DNA of 64,000 bases from Marinithermofilum abyssi (GCF_014641195.1 NZ_BMHQ01000007.1:124001-188000); one strand, 5' to 3'. Positions 41,241 through 51,426 are shown, counted from the first letter of the stretch. Translations and numbers: made by a program. Notes: generated by a model from the letters alone, not told the origin.

Positions 41241-41352
41241 AGCCTCCGAGGTTAGTTGGCGGGTTCGGGACGAGGTAATCCCGGCCGTCTAAGACGGCTT
41301 CACCCCAATGCTTGTCCCCCGTACCTGCTTTATAAGAAAGCAGGATTCGGCT
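41241..41352 (-). promoter_or_regulatory. ydaO/yuaA-type c-di-AMP riboswitch
   Basis: On the minus strand the conserved blocks appear in order: AGCCGAATCCTGC, GTACGGGGGACAAGCATTGG, GGTGAAG, GGGATTACCTCGTCCCGAAC, CCCGCCAACTAACCTCGG and AGGCT, with the outer AGCCGA/TCGGAGGCT stem. The sleB ribosome site (TAGGAGGG) directly adjoins the 3' strand and no terminator hairpin intervenes, so control may be translational. Confidence 0.92.
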
Positions 41353-41444
41353 GTTTTTCACACATAAGGAATTATATATAGTGCTTATGGCCTATTCAAC
41401 ATATAATGTTTTACAATTAAAGACATATTTTTCTATATAAAAAT

Positions 41445-41476
41445 ATAAAAAGCGCAACAGCATTAGCTGTTGCGCT
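41445..41476 (-). terminator. terminator after sodA
   Basis: AGCGCAACAG/CTGTTGCGCT with TTTTTATATTTTT on the minus strand, just past the sodA stop. Confidence 0.9.
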
Positions 41477-41491
41477 GAAGAAATATCCCAG

Positions 41492-42106
41492 TTATTTTGC
41501 TTGCTGATACCGCTTGTTGACTTCATCCCAGTTTACTACGTTCCACCATGCGGAGATGTAATCCGGGCGTTTGTTTTGGTACTTCAGATAGTAGGCGTGC
41601 TCCCACACATCCAATCCGAGAAGCGGAGTGTCGCCTTCCATCACCGGATTGTCTTGGTTAGGGGTGCTGGTTACGGCAAGGGAGCCGTCTTTTTTCAGCA
41701 CGAGCCAAGCCCAGCCGCTGCCAAAACGGCCGGCAGCCGCATTGGAAAATTCTTCTTTGAACTTATCAAAGCTACCGAAGGTTTTGTCGATGGCTTGAGC
41801 CAGTTCTCCCGTCGGTTCCCCACCGCCGTTCGGGCTCATAATTTGCCAGAACAGCGTATGGTTGGCGTGACCGCCGCCGTTATTGCGAACCGCAGTGCGG
41901 ATATTTTCCGGTACTTGATCCAAGTTGGCAATCAGGTCTTCGATGGATTTCGCTGCAAGCTCCCCATGACCTTCCAGGGCTGCGTTCAGCTTGTCTACAT
42001 ACGTTTTATGATGGCGGCCATGGTGAATCTCCATGGTTTGCGCATCAATGTGGGGTTCCAACGCATCAGTGGCGTACGGCAGTGCGGGCAGTTCGTGTTT
42101 TGCCAT
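41492..42106 (-). CDS. sodA: superoxide dismutase (Mn/Fe)
   Basis: A 204-residue cytoplasmic superoxide dismutase. Metal ligands lie in [17 protein letters not shown] (His26), [11 protein letters not shown] (His about 81) and [20 protein letters not shown] (Asp and His). Residues in the Gln/Gly region ([19 protein letters not shown]) favour the Mn type. The frame is open to 42208, but AGGAGGG before the ATG at 42106 and the family start [12 protein letters not shown] decide the start. Single gene with its own terminator. Confidence 0.97.
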   Translation of the reverse strand: MAKHELPALPYATDALEPHIDAQTMEIHHGRHHKTYVDKLNAALEGHGELAAKSIEDLIANLDQVPENIRTAVRNNGGGHANHTLFWQIMSPNGGGEPTGELAQAIDKTFGSFDKFKEEFSNAAAGRFGSGWAWLVLKKDGSLAVTSTPNQDNPVMEGDTPLLGLDVWEHAYYLKYQNKRPDYISAWWNVVNWDEVNKRYQQAK

Positions 42107-42337
42107 ACAAAAAACCCTCCTATATGTAAGGTTGTATTTATGACCCTTCCAGGGTTCCATAAATACCTTTCCCACTTTTATTATGCAGAAAACACCGGGG
42201 AATATCAATAAGCCGGATGCGTTGAGCCGTCTCCTGCGATTCTCTCTTCGATGTTTCCGTTTATCTCTTTCCTATACCGAGAAGCTCGATGGAAAAACGG
42301 ATAACCATCTGTGTAGATGCTGCTGTAACAACTATGT

Positions 42338-43471
42338 TTAACGAATGATTTCCGTTAGCCTGGTAACATCCTTCAAGATGTAGTCAGCTTTCAGTTCCTC
42401 AAATTTGGCCCGGGCTTTCTCACCGGTGGGACCGGTCAGCGTGGCGGCAAAACGACAGCCGATCTTACGAGCAGCAAGCAAATCGGCTACGGAATCTCCC
42501 ACGATGAGGATCTGATCCTTATCCGGCAAAGGCAACGGCGTCTCCACACACACCCGGTCATCCGTCTGACGTCCCAAATACGCCTTCACATACGTATAGG
42601 GGGCCGGCTTTCCTAGGGGGGCTCGTTCGGGAAAGCGCTCTTCCGCTTTCAACACATCGGAAACGGTAGCCACATGTTTCGCATCAAAAGCAGAATACAA
42701 GCCCAAAGCATCCAACGGCACTTCTGTTTCCAAAGCCGGACGACCCGTGCCGATTCCCAATCGGATCCCCTTGTCTAACAGCTGATCCAGGGTTTCCCGA
42801 ATGGCTTCGGGAGAAGCCAGAGGAATCTCTTGGTGAAGAAACCCTTCTTTCCGAGAGCGGGCAGGCCGTCCCTCTTCTTTTTCAAACAGATTACTTCCCA
42901 AATACCATTCTTGGTACACTTCCCGGCCCAACTCCCACATCGGAGTTTGATGGGAAAAGCAAGTCACCGATAAGCCGGACCAAGCTTCTGCCAACCGGTT
43001 GACATGGGTCAGAAAAGCTTGCTTTTCCATACTGGCGTCCCGAAAATCATGGATCACGGCGCCAAAATCCGGCTGAAAGCGAATCCCTTCGGATCGAACC
43101 GCCTCACCGATTTGTTGAAGAGCGGTTTGATTCATCTCCCTTTGCAGCATTTCTTTTACCCATTCCGGGCGGTGCGTATGCAATTGACGCAGTAAGCGCT
43201 GCAATTGATACCCGAACAGGATCGACACCATATCCCAGTTGGAATTCATGCCACAGGATTTCAGCCAGGTCAACACCTCGTCCCGATGAAAAACCGCCTG
43301 ACGGATGCTTCGAATCCCATCATCCCCGGGATCAAGGTCGACTGACTTTTCCTTTAGTCCCACAAAGTCCGGATGATACAGCAGTTCCCATACGGTCAGC
43401 GCCGTCGTGTCAAAGCATCGCTCTTCCGACAAAAGCACACCGTCCACATCAAACAACACCGTCTGAAACAT
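42338..43471 (-). CDS. HAD-superfamily hydrolase, large form
   Basis: A 377-residue HAD phosphatase. Motif I is LFDVDGVLLSEE at the very N terminus, motif II GIGTGRPALETEV, and motif IV ILIVGDSVADLLAARKIG, with GPTGEKARAKFEEL after it. Between motif I and II there is an unusually long cap of about 200 residues (mostly helical, for example YQLQRLLRQLHTHRPEWVKE). Such large-cap HADs are found in spore formers, often annotated as pyrophosphatase-like or phosphoglycolate phosphatase-like; the substrate is unknown. Single gene. Confidence 0.85.
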   Translation of the reverse strand: MFQTVLFDVDGVLLSEERCFDTTALTVWELLYHPDFVGLKEKSVDLDPGDDGIRSIRQAVFHRDEVLTWLKSCGMNSNWDMVSILFGYQLQRLLRQLHTHRPEWVKEMLQREMNQTALQQIGEAVRSEGIRFQPDFGAVIHDFRDASMEKQAFLTHVNRLAEAWSGLSVTCFSHQTPMWELGREVYQEWYLGSNLFEKEEGRPARSRKEGFLHQEIPLASPEAIRETLDQLLDKGIRLGIGTGRPALETEVPLDALGLYSAFDAKHVATVSDVLKAEERFPERAPLGKPAPYTYVKAYLGRQTDDRVCVETPLPLPDKDQILIVGDSVADLLAARKIGCRFAATLTGPTGEKARAKFEELKADYILKDVTRLTEIIR

Positions 43472-43557
43472 GCTCGTTGCTCCTTCCCGATCCCTACAAG
43501 GTTATTATATATCTTATTACTTTACCAAAGTTCCGTATAAAAGCACCAGGGCAAACA

Positions 43558-43588
43558 CAAAAAGCTTCCGAATTCTCATTCGGAAGCT
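43558..43588 (-). terminator. terminator overlapping the end of the 206-aa gene
   Basis: AGCTTCCGA/TCGGAAGCT with TTTTTGTG on the minus strand; the last codons of the gene lie inside the stem. Confidence 0.85.
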
Positions 43589-44196
43589 TTGCCCGCAGAG
43601 TCTATTTTTTTCCGTAGCCGGGCTGCCCATAAAGCCCAATCCCCTTTCCACCCCTCGTTCCATCCAGCATGTACCAGGTCGAGGGCTTGCTTGTACTGCC
43701 CATCTTCCTCCATCATACGGGCCAAATACGTATATCCCTGATGTTCCGGCAGTCCCTCGGCAAAAGGGTCGTCTCGATACGCCCGTATGGCCACTGGTGC
43801 ATAATGGATCTGAAGGCGGCAATACTCTTTTGCCCGGTTCCACGCCACCGGGGTCTTCAATCGGATACTGTAATATTTGCGGATTTGTTCCCCAAAATGA
43901 TCGTGGAGACTTAAGAACTTCTGGGCCTTCCAATGTTGGACCGTCATCGAATCTTGATTTGCCTTCAACCGTTTTTCATATTGTGTATGGGCATTTTGAT
44001 AAATATCCGCTTCTTCCGGCGTCAGATTCATCTCAAACCGGAAGGAACCGTCTTCATATTGAAACTTTGCCACATACCGCTCGATGGGGTTGTCTCCCTC
44101 TTCCCATGCCCGTGTGACGATATACGTTTCCTTTTCATTCGCACTCCAAAGATCCGCAAACTTTTTCATGGGAAATTTTAGCCAACCGAGCATCAT
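43576..44196 (-). CDS. hypothetical protein (206 aa)
   Basis: A 206-residue soluble, Trp- and Tyr-rich protein: MLGWLKFPMKKFADLWSANE, a strand-rich part (ERYVAKFQYEDGSFRFEMNL) and a helical C-terminal half that resembles one or two TPR-like helix pairs (YTYLARMMEEDGQYKQALDL). No family is recognised. AGGAGG precedes the ATG-ATG start. It stands alone with its own terminator and could act in any process; no function is assigned. Confidence 0.7.
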   Translation of the reverse strand: MMLGWLKFPMKKFADLWSANEKETYIVTRAWEEGDNPIERYVAKFQYEDGSFRFEMNLTPEEADIYQNAHTQYEKRLKANQDSMTVQHWKAQKFLSLHDHFGEQIRKYYSIRLKTPVAWNRAKEYCRLQIHYAPVAIRAYRDDPFAEGLPEHQGYTYLARMMEEDGQYKQALDLVHAGWNEGWKGDWALWAARLRKKIDSAGKASE

Positions 44197-44287
44197 CGTA
44201 CCTCCTCAGATGTCCGTCAACGAAGTCATTGAACGGTTGACCGTTGAATTTGGTTTCCCCAGAAAAAGCAGATTCAAACTTCCGTCG

Positions 44288-44650
44288 CTATTTCAATTGC
44301 GAAAAAAGAAAAACGAGAAACAGCATATGAAAAGTCATGACCGCTATACGAACCGGCCGCAAAATTTTCCGCCCGAATATGGTATCCTTCACTTTTTTCT
44401 CATATATGAACCAAATGAACGTCAATATGAGATATACCACTGTGACAGCGAAAAAGTATACAAAGGGATATGGGTTCGACTCCTGTGAGGAAAAGAGGAC
44501 CCATACACCGTACAGCCATAAGATTTCTATCGTCCATCGCAGTGCCATCAAAGCCACGATCATCATAAATTTGCGTTTGCCGAAAATGGCTTTCAGCTCC
44601 GCTTTCATCCCCATGGGTTCCTTTTCAGCCGGGTGTTTGGGTTGCTGCAA
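44288..44650 (-). CDS. membrane protein, four helices at most
   Basis: A roughly 120-residue protein. After a hydrophilic start (QQPKHPAEKEPMGM) come about three hydrophobic segments (MMIVALMALRWTIEILWLYG, FVYFFAVTVVYLILTFIWF and AVMTFHMLFLVFLFS) with basic loops (KKVKDTIFGRKILRPVR). No family is recognised. GGGAGGAG eight bases before the TTG at 44650 suggests that start; the frame is open to 44674. It follows the ferredoxin gene on the same strand after a terminator. Confidence 0.6.
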   Translation of the reverse strand: MQQPKHPAEKEPMGMKAELKAIFGKRKFMMIVALMALRWTIEILWLYGVWVLFSSQESNPYPFVYFFAVTVVYLILTFIWFIYEKKVKDTIFGRKILRPVRIAVMTFHMLFLVFLFSQLK

Positions 44651-44675
44651 TCTGATCTCCTCCCGGTGTTCCAAT

Positions 44676-44707
44676 ATAAAAGGCTGCCCGCTTGTTGTCG
44701 AGCAGCC
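44676..44707 (-). terminator. terminator after ferredoxin
   Basis: GGCTGC/GCAGCC with a 14-base loop, followed by TTTTATATT on the minus strand, 10 bases past the ferredoxin stop. Confidence 0.65.
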
Positions 44708-44716
44708 GCTGGCTTT

Positions 44717-45563
<847 letters not shown>

Positions 45564-45917
45564 ATGAAGCCGTACAATCGGCCTGGCCTATCCGATCCCG
45601 AGGAACTGTCCCCCGCAGTAGACCAGTCCGAAGTAGATCGGGCCGTCCATTTGTGGAAAGGAATCAAAACCGCGCTGTACCCCATTTTGTCCGAACCTGA
45701 ACCTGTCAAACTATGGGAAACTACCCGCTCTAAGATTTGGTCCTTGTATAAAGCCTGCGGATTCCCTTATGGAGCAACAAAAGAAGGATTATGGCAATGG
45801 CTGTTTAAACAGAATGAAATCATCTCGGCGGTTCGATCCGATCAGGAAAACCGACAATGGTATGTGGCACTGACCCATTTGCATCAGCAGTTGTCTACCT
45901 GCAGCGAAAAAAGTTAG
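45564..45917 (+). CDS. hypothetical protein (117 aa)
   Basis: A 117-residue soluble protein starting MKPYNRPGLSDPEELSPAVD after GGGAGG. It is helical and Trp-rich (VHLWKGIKTALYPILSEPEP, then WSLYKACGFPYG and WYVALTHLHQQL). An earlier in-frame start at 45492 lacks a ribosome site. No family is recognised. A clear terminator follows. Confidence 0.65.
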   Translation: MKPYNRPGLSDPEELSPAVDQSEVDRAVHLWKGIKTALYPILSEPEPVKLWETTRSKIWSLYKACGFPYGATKEGLWQWLFKQNEIISAVRSDQENRQWYVALTHLHQQLSTCSEKS

Positions 45918-45927
45918 CCCTGAAAGC

Positions 45928-45960
45928 ATTCCTCCGAGAGTCTGTGCGGAGGGATTTTTT
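45928..45960 (+). terminator. terminator after the 117-aa gene
   Basis: ATTCCTCCG/CGGAGGGAT stem with a 10-base loop, then TTTTTTG. Confidence 0.82.
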
Positions 45961-46052
45961 GTCTATTCTCCACTTTTTTTCGAAAAGAGCAGGGAAATGA
46001 CGGCAATTGGATCGAAAAAATACATAGGAACAGGACAGAAAGGGGCATGCCC

Positions 46053-46904
46053 ATGACGCCGTTTCATGATGAAGAACACCCGCAGGAAGAAACCACCGGT
46101 ACCGAAACGTTGTTCACCCTGGAAGAAGCGGCTGACAAATGGCATATCCGTCCGGAAACACTTCAACAAGCCGTCGATGATGGACAATTGTTCATTATCG
46201 AAAAAGGGGAGAAGCACTATGTCACCGGACAAGCGATGGAAGCCTCTCTGGATTACCTACAAGAGCTGGATTTGATGAAGGAAGAGGCTGCTGCCAATGA
46301 TTTGATCATTTACTTGAAAAAAAAGAAAACGAAAGAGCGGATGGAGGAAGATCCACCCAACGGAAACGCCGGGTTCCAAGCTTTCTTCGAAAACTTCACT
46401 CATCAGCTTCAATCGTGGAACCGTTCCATTCCGCACGGTTTTGTAAAGCGTTGGCTGGAACGATTCTTCAAAACGATCGAACTCAAGAAAAAGAAAGAAG
46501 TAGAAACGGAATGGGAAGAACGGCAAGTCAGCTTGAAACTGGGCTTTATGACCGGCCAAAACGAAATGGCCTGTGATTTTTGCGAGGTACACGACCATTT
46601 TTATCCCGGCGCCATCTTTGCAGATGTCTATGTGGACGGTCAATTGAAGTGGATCATGTGTCCAAACTGTCTGCTTTATTGCAAGGAGCAGGCCAATGGT
46701 TCCATGGAACAAAATGTTCGTGCCCGTTTTCACTATCTGGCACACCGTCTCGAAAAGGAAGCCCGGCGCGCCCGCAGCCTTGCTGTAACGGAAGATTTCC
46801 AGGTACCCTCCCGCCATGAATGGGAAGCATGGGAGACCGCTTCTTTCGCTCTCAGGGAAGTGGCCGCCTCCAATCGGGACCCTGCCGAAGAGCCCTTTGA
46901 GTGA
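46053..46904 (+). CDS. hypothetical protein with excisionase-like helix-turn-helix and zinc ribbon
   Basis: About 283 residues. The N-terminal part (about 20-70: LFTLEEAADKWHIRPETLQQ, AVDDGQLFIIEKGEKHYVTG) resembles the winged helix of MerR/excisionase proteins. A charged helical middle (KKKKTKERMEEDPPNGN) follows. At about 172-215 two Cys pairs (CDFCEVHDH and CPNCLLYC) form a probable zinc ribbon. No named family is recognised. Such a combination would suit a DNA-binding protein, but this is inference. AAAGGGGC precedes two ATGs; the second (46053) has better spacing than 46047. Confidence 0.65.
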   Translation: MTPFHDEEHPQEETTGTETLFTLEEAADKWHIRPETLQQAVDDGQLFIIEKGEKHYVTGQAMEASLDYLQELDLMKEEAAANDLIIYLKKKKTKERMEEDPPNGNAGFQAFFENFTHQLQSWNRSIPHGFVKRWLERFFKTIELKKKKEVETEWEERQVSLKLGFMTGQNEMACDFCEVHDHFYPGAIFADVYVDGQLKWIMCPNCLLYCKEQANGSMEQNVRARFHYLAHRLEKEARRARSLAVTEDFQVPSRHEWEAWETASFALREVAASNRDPAEEPFE

Positions 46905-46910
46905 CGCAAA

Positions 46911-46940
46911 AGAGCTCGTCACATTAGTGACGAGCTCTTC
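46911..46940. terminator. bidirectional terminator between convergent genes
   Basis: AAGAGCTCGTCAC-atta-GTGACGAGCTCTT is a perfect 13-bp stem with A/T-rich flanks on both sides, serving the gene at 46053 and the pil operon. Confidence 0.9.
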
Positions 46941-47697
46941 ACTTTTGCTGTTTCCCGCTTCCACCCTGCTTCTCAGTGACTTCGCGATCTTCTATTTTCT
47001 TCTTTTTCGTTCCCCACTCTACTTCTACCGGCTGGGAGGTCTCGTCAGCGGGAAGCTCCAAGCCGGGCAACGGAGGCATATGTTTCAGATTGACATCCTG
47101 ATAAACATACCACATCAGCCGAATCCGGACATTGCCCTCGTTCTTTTCTCTGTCTTCAAACACCCATCCTGTAACGGTGATGATTCGCTTCATCCGCTCC
47201 AGCTTCGCAAACAGATCTTTTAGTTCATCATAAGAAGCTCGTACATAGAGATCGCCCCAGAGAGGCTTCACATGTTTCACGTTCATCTCTAACTTTGGGG
47301 AAGAATCAGCAAATTCTTCCTTCATTTCGGGGAGATCTTCGGCATCTTCTGCCAGCTGCAGCTTGACCCAAGTTGCTCGGGATTCCGCCACAGCCCCCCG
47401 CAAATCCGTCATGAGCCGGGCGGGTTCGATCCGAACAGGCAACTGCCCCTGCAACTCTTGCAATTCCTCCGAAGAAGGTTCCAACGGCAGCGCATAGGAA
47501 GGCTTCAATAAGTCCTTATGCTGAGCAATAAACCGTTGAGCTGCTGCATTTTCGGCACGCAACCGTTGAAGCTCCTGATACTGGGGATATAAGAAGCCCA
47601 AGGAGGCCGCAGTCACTAGCAGTGTGCCTGTTCCCCAAACGATCATGAGCACCTTTCCCGACTTCCACCAATGATAGGGGCGTTTCCGCTGTTTCAT
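46939..47697 (-). CDS. pilO: type IV pilus assembly protein PilO-like
   Basis: A 252-residue bitopic inner-membrane protein: a short basic cytoplasmic start (KQRKRPYHWWKSGK), one transmembrane helix (VLMIVWGTGTLLVTAASLGF), a coiled-coil segment (QYQELQRLRAENAAAQRFIA) and an outer ferredoxin-like domain (PEMKEEFADSSPKLEMNVKH, YDELKDLFAKLERMKRIITV). This is the PilO plan. It overlaps pilN by four bases (ATGA). With PilM and PilN it would form the alignment complex of a type IV pilus or competence-like machine; no pilin, ATPase or platform gene is in the window. Confidence 0.82.
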   Translation of the reverse strand: MKQRKRPYHWWKSGKVLMIVWGTGTLLVTAASLGFLYPQYQELQRLRAENAAAQRFIAQHKDLLKPSYALPLEPSSEELQELQGQLPVRIEPARLMTDLRGAVAESRATWVKLQLAEDAEDLPEMKEEFADSSPKLEMNVKHVKPLWGDLYVRASYDELKDLFAKLERMKRIITVTGWVFEDREKNEGNVRIRLMWYVYQDVNLKHMPPLPGLELPADETSQPVEVEWGTKKKKIEDREVTEKQGGSGKQQK

Positions 47698-48272
47698 GGC
47701 TGTACCTCCCCGTTTTCGACGGTATCCGTCACCCGATAATTCCAATGAAAATGGAGGATCTGTGCGTCATCGGGTTGGATTCGAAGGGAAGAACCGGCAC
47801 AGCCCCTGCCTATGCAATCCAAAAAAACGCCTTCCACCTGCGGATGATCCCGAAGCTTGTCCAAAAAAGCGGCCCCCCCGTCTGCAGTGGGAAAAGCTGC
47901 CCACCCATCCACTCTCTTTCCACTGGCTTTGAGTCGAAACAGGGAGGCATTACCGGGCAGCGTGGTTGCGACAATCTCCATGGCTTCATCCCACGGGATC
48001 CGGGTTTTCATCAGCGTACCCACGGCTTGTTGGTAAGCCAATGCTGCGCCGTGCCGTTCCATAAACGCCTTCTTTTCCGTCACCCGTTCCCTGGCACGGG
48101 CCCTTAGGGTATCCAACTGGGCGTGATGACGTCGCAACACGGCTTCCTGTTGATTCATTTCAAGGAACAGCCATAGAGTAAATGCGAAAAAGTTGGCCAG
48201 CCACAATAAAATGACCGCCAGACCCGCAAAAAAATACCGTCTGCCGGCCGGTGCCGGCGGCATTAGATTCAC
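47694..48272 (-). CDS. pilN: type IV pilus assembly protein PilN-like
   Basis: A 192-residue bitopic protein: the conserved N-terminal VNLMPPAPAGRR (binds PilM in the family), one helix (FFAGLAVILLWLANFFAF), a coiled-coil (EMNQQEAVLRRHHAQLDTLR) and an outer domain (ATTLPGNASLFRLKASGKRV, AFLDKLRDHPQVEGVFLDC). The GTG at 48272 overlaps the pilM stop (GTGA), and its NLLP-like start decides against the longer frame to 48422. It is translationally coupled to both neighbours. Confidence 0.82.
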   Translation of the reverse strand: MNLMPPAPAGRRYFFAGLAVILLWLANFFAFTLWLFLEMNQQEAVLRRHHAQLDTLRARARERVTEKKAFMERHGAALAYQQAVGTLMKTRIPWDEAMEIVATTLPGNASLFRLKASGKRVDGWAAFPTADGGAAFLDKLRDHPQVEGVFLDCIGRGCAGSSLRIQPDDAQILHFHWNYRVTDTVENGEVQP

Positions 48273-49279
48273 CCAGCCTTCACCCCCTCCAAAGCTGCAC
48301 CCAATGGAACTGTGAGAGCCGGTCCCAGGCGCGAAGCCGAAAGGTCGGATATCTCCTCCGGCATGATGGCCTCCGGACTGTCGGCGACGACTACCGAAGG
48401 AGCGCCATGCTTCATCAGCCACTCCCTCAAAACAGGAAAATGTACGCCTTCACCGCTCAACACCCATTGCACATTCGGAGACCAGATCTGCTTTTCCAGC
48501 CACGGGGCACCACTTGTCTTCATCATTTTCATCATGGTTTGCCCGTAACTTGTGATCTCATCCGGAGTGTCCAATATGGGTCGCAGCGGATCTGCACCTG
48601 CAGTTCCCCCATTTTGTTGCCGGGATTTCCGCATCGGCATGGAGAAGTAGGTACCTGCATGCAAAACGCCTTCTTGAATATAGCTGATCTCAATACCGTC
48701 CGCATGGACATGGATCAAAGCCAACCGTGATGCGGTGGATGACACACAATAATCCAGCCAGCGCCGGGAGTGAAGTGCCGCGAGATCGACCGCCACCGGA
48801 TTCAAACCGCACCAACGCATGATTTGGATCCATTCTTCCACATAGCTTCGGGAGGCAATAGACACTGCCACCTCCTGCCAATCTCCATCCTCCCACACAT
48901 GATGCGTGGGCTGAAAATCGAACAGCGGGTTCTCTCCGCAAGGATGCTGCCACTTAGGCAGCACTTTCCTCTCAATCCAGCGTCGCATGCGCTGCCGGTT
49001 CATCTCAGGAACTTTCCACTTTTGGGTAACCACGTGGCGATTGCTCAAAGAAAGGCGGACTTTACGCGTACCCAACCGCCCTTCACCCAACGCTTCCTGG
49101 ATCGAGTGGATCAGTTCCTCTTTCTCTGTCCACCCTTCCTCTGCGCTCCATATCGGCACCAGAGGATGAATGATCACTTGTTTCAAGCGGGGCGGACCCC
49201 ACCAACGCTGCAGTTCCACGATTTTCAACAGGGAATCGGACAACTCCAGCCCCAAACAGGAACGACGGAAAAATGACAT
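48269..49279 (-). CDS. pilM: type IV pilus assembly protein PilM-like
   Basis: A 336-residue cytoplasmic actin-like ATPase of the PilM family. The N-terminal CLGLELSDSLLKIVELQRWW is the phosphate-1-like motif (CxGLEIxxxxLKxVEL), with later RKVRLSLSNRHVVTQKWKVP, ALIHVHADGIEISYI and WVLSGEGVHFPVL (adenosine-type loop SGEG). It binds PilN at the membrane in known systems. AAAGGAAAGGG precedes the ATG at 49279 (a TTG two codons earlier is less likely). First gene of the pilMNO operon. Confidence 0.85.
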   Translation of the reverse strand: MSFFRRSCLGLELSDSLLKIVELQRWWGPPRLKQVIIHPLVPIWSAEEGWTEKEELIHSIQEALGEGRLGTRKVRLSLSNRHVVTQKWKVPEMNRQRMRRWIERKVLPKWQHPCGENPLFDFQPTHHVWEDGDWQEVAVSIASRSYVEEWIQIMRWCGLNPVAVDLAALHSRRWLDYCVSSTASRLALIHVHADGIEISYIQEGVLHAGTYFSMPMRKSRQQNGGTAGADPLRPILDTPDEITSYGQTMMKMMKTSGAPWLEKQIWSPNVQWVLSGEGVHFPVLREWLMKHGAPSVVVADSPEAIMPEEISDLSASRLGPALTVPLGAALEGVKAG

Positions 49280-49322
49280 ACTCAACCCTTTCCTTTCGTG
49301 ATGTCACGTTCCTAATGGAAAC

Positions 49323-49357
49323 AAAAAACCCCTATCTTCCAAAAGAGGGGATTTTTT
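49323..49357. terminator. terminator between nadA and pilM
   Basis: AAAAAACCCCT/AGGGGATTTTTT stem flanked by A and T runs. It ends the nadBCA transcript on the minus strand before the pil operon. Confidence 0.82.
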
Positions 49358-49474
49358 CTCTTTTTACAAGTTGGACATTCGCATGAAAATCTCCTCTATG
49401 GTTGGATGACTGGATTTTAAATGAAAAAAAATCATCCCCCTGCCGCGGTACGGAAGGGGAATGTGAAGAAATCA

Positions 49475-50584
49475 TTATTTGATCGCCAACATCCGGTCCA
49501 GTGCGGTCTTGGCCCATCGTGCCGTCTCCGAATCAACCCTCACCTGGTTCACCAGTTGTTTTTCCGCCAAAGATTCCAATGCCCAAAGCAAGTGAGGCCG
49601 GTCGATCCGGTTCATCGTCAGGCAAGGGCACATCGTTTCACTTAACAATTTCACCGTTTTGTCCGGATGTTGCTTCGCCAGCCGCTGCACCAAGTTGATT
49701 TCGGTACCGACAGCCCATCGGCTCCCCTGAGCCGATTCGGCGATTCTCCGGATGATATAGCTGGTCGATCCGCTGTCATCTGCCGCTTGCACCACATCAA
49801 AGGTACACTCCGGATGAACGATGATACGCATCTCCGGATCCTTTTCCCTCCACCGGCGGATTTGGTCCGTCGTAAACTTGGTGTGAACAGAGCAATGCCC
49901 TTTCCACAACAATACCCGCATCTGATCCATCGGGCCGTCGACTTCTTCCCACTCTCCCGCGACGGGATTCCACACGGCCATTTCGGACAAAGGAATGCCC
50001 ATCTCAAAAGCGGTGTTCCTTCCCAGGTGTTGGTCCGGCAAAAACAACACCCGTTTCTTGCGGGAAAAAGCCCACTTCAGCACTCCCGGGGCATTGGTAG
50101 ACGTGCAAGTTGTCCCTCCATGCCTTCCCACAAAAGCTTTGATGGCCGCGGTAGAATTGACGTAGGTGATCGGGAGGACCGTATCTCCATAAAGATCCTC
50201 GATCACTTCCCAAGCTTCCTCCAACTCGTCGATGTCGGCCATATCCGCCATCGAGCATCCTGCTTTCATATCCGGCAAAATGACTTGCTGCTCTTCGGTC
50301 GTTAGGATATCTGCCGTTTCGGCCATGAAATGAACCCCGCAAAATACGATCGCTTTGGCATCCCGCTGCCGCTGGGCAATCCGGGCCAATTCCAGGGAAT
50401 CCCCGGTGTAATCGGCAAAACGGATCACATCATCCCGCTGGTAATGATGTCCCATAATTACCAGATCGCTGCCCAGCCGGTCTTTGGCTGCCTGGATGCG
50501 GCGGTCCAGTTCCGCGTCGCTCAATTGACGGTATTTATCAGGAAGCTCCGTATATGTCGGTGCCAAAGATTGTACAGTCATCAT
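49475..50584 (-). CDS. nadA: quinolinate synthase A
   Basis: A 369-residue [4Fe-4S] enzyme condensing iminoaspartate with dihydroxyacetone phosphate to quinolinate. Signatures are [36 protein letters not shown], the cluster Cys in [37 protein letters not shown] and [13 protein letters not shown]. The ATG at 50584 overlaps the nadC stop (ATGA) and has GAGGAGGG upstream. Last gene of nadBCA. Confidence 0.97.
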   Translation of the reverse strand: MMTVQSLAPTYTELPDKYRQLSDAELDRRIQAAKDRLGSDLVIMGHHYQRDDVIRFADYTGDSLELARIAQRQRDAKAIVFCGVHFMAETADILTTEEQQVILPDMKAGCSMADMADIDELEEAWEVIEDLYGDTVLPITYVNSTAAIKAFVGRHGGTTCTSTNAPGVLKWAFSRKKRVLFLPDQHLGRNTAFEMGIPLSEMAVWNPVAGEWEEVDGPMDQMRVLLWKGHCSVHTKFTTDQIRRWREKDPEMRIIVHPECTFDVVQAADDSGSTSYIIRRIAESAQGSRWAVGTEINLVQRLAKQHPDKTVKLLSETMCPCLTMNRIDRPHLLWALESLAEKQLVNQVRVDSETARWAKTALDRMLAIK

Positions 50585-51426
50585 GAACCCTCCTCGGATT
50601 GAATGTCCATACTGATATCCAAAGCCTGAACCGAGTGCGTCAGCCACCCCATGGAAATGGCATTCACTCCCGTTTCTGCGACGGCACGGGCAGTTTCCGG
50701 CGTAATGCCGCCGGAGGCTTCCGTCCATACTTTGCCGTCAATCAAAGCGACCGCCTCCCGCAAAGTAGCGAGGTCCATGTTGTCGAGCAGGATGGCATCC
50801 ACCTCCAAAGCCAACGCTTCCCGCACCTGCTCCAGCGTGTCCGCTTCCACTTCCACCTGCACCATATGCCCGACTTGCTCCCGAACCCTGCGCACCGCTT
50901 CTGACATGCTGCCCGCCAAGGCAATGTGATTGTCCTTGATCATCACGCCATGACTCAAGCCGAAACGATGATTGACGCCGCCCCCGGCTCTGACCGCCGC
51001 CTTCTCCAACATCCGTAAACCCGGCAGTGTTTTTCGAGTATCCAATACGCTGCAATCCAGACCTTCCAATGCGTCGACCACTTTCCGGGTCTGCGTGGCG
51101 ATCCCGCTCAGATGCTGAAGCAGATTGAGTGCTACCCGCTCCCCGGCCAATAAATCCCGTGTTTTTCCTTGGATCACTGCCAGCTCGCTCCCGGCAGCAA
51201 CAACATCCCCGTCGGATACCGCGGCAACAAAAGTCACCGCAGGATCCAGCTCCCGGAAGACCGCTTCCGCCACGGCCAAACCGGCTGTTACTCCCTCCTC
51301 CTTCGCCAAGAGGACCGCCCGGCTGCGGTGATCTTCCCCAACCAAGGCCTCCGTGGTCCAATCGCCGAATCCGATATCCTCGTTCAAAGATTCACGAACA
51401 AACTGTCGCAAGTGCATCCGGTTCAC
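50581..51426 (-). CDS. nadC: nicotinate-nucleotide pyrophosphorylase (carboxylating)
   Basis: A 281-residue quinolinate phosphoribosyltransferase making nicotinate mononucleotide. Signatures are [80 protein letters not shown] and [15 protein letters not shown] with ILLDNMD. GAGGGGG before the GTG at 51426 favours that start; an ATG at 51417 is possible. It overlaps the end of nadB by 35 bases. Confidence 0.96.
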   Translation of the reverse strand: MNRMHLRQFVRESLNEDIGFGDWTTEALVGEDHRSRAVLLAKEEGVTAGLAVAEAVFRELDPAVTFVAAVSDGDVVAAGSELAVIQGKTRDLLAGERVALNLLQHLSGIATQTRKVVDALEGLDCSVLDTRKTLPGLRMLEKAAVRAGGGVNHRFGLSHGVMIKDNHIALAGSMSEAVRRVREQVGHMVQVEVEADTLEQVREALALEVDAILLDNMDLATLREAVALIDGKVWTEASGGITPETARAVAETGVNAISMGWLTHSVQALDISMDIQSEEGS

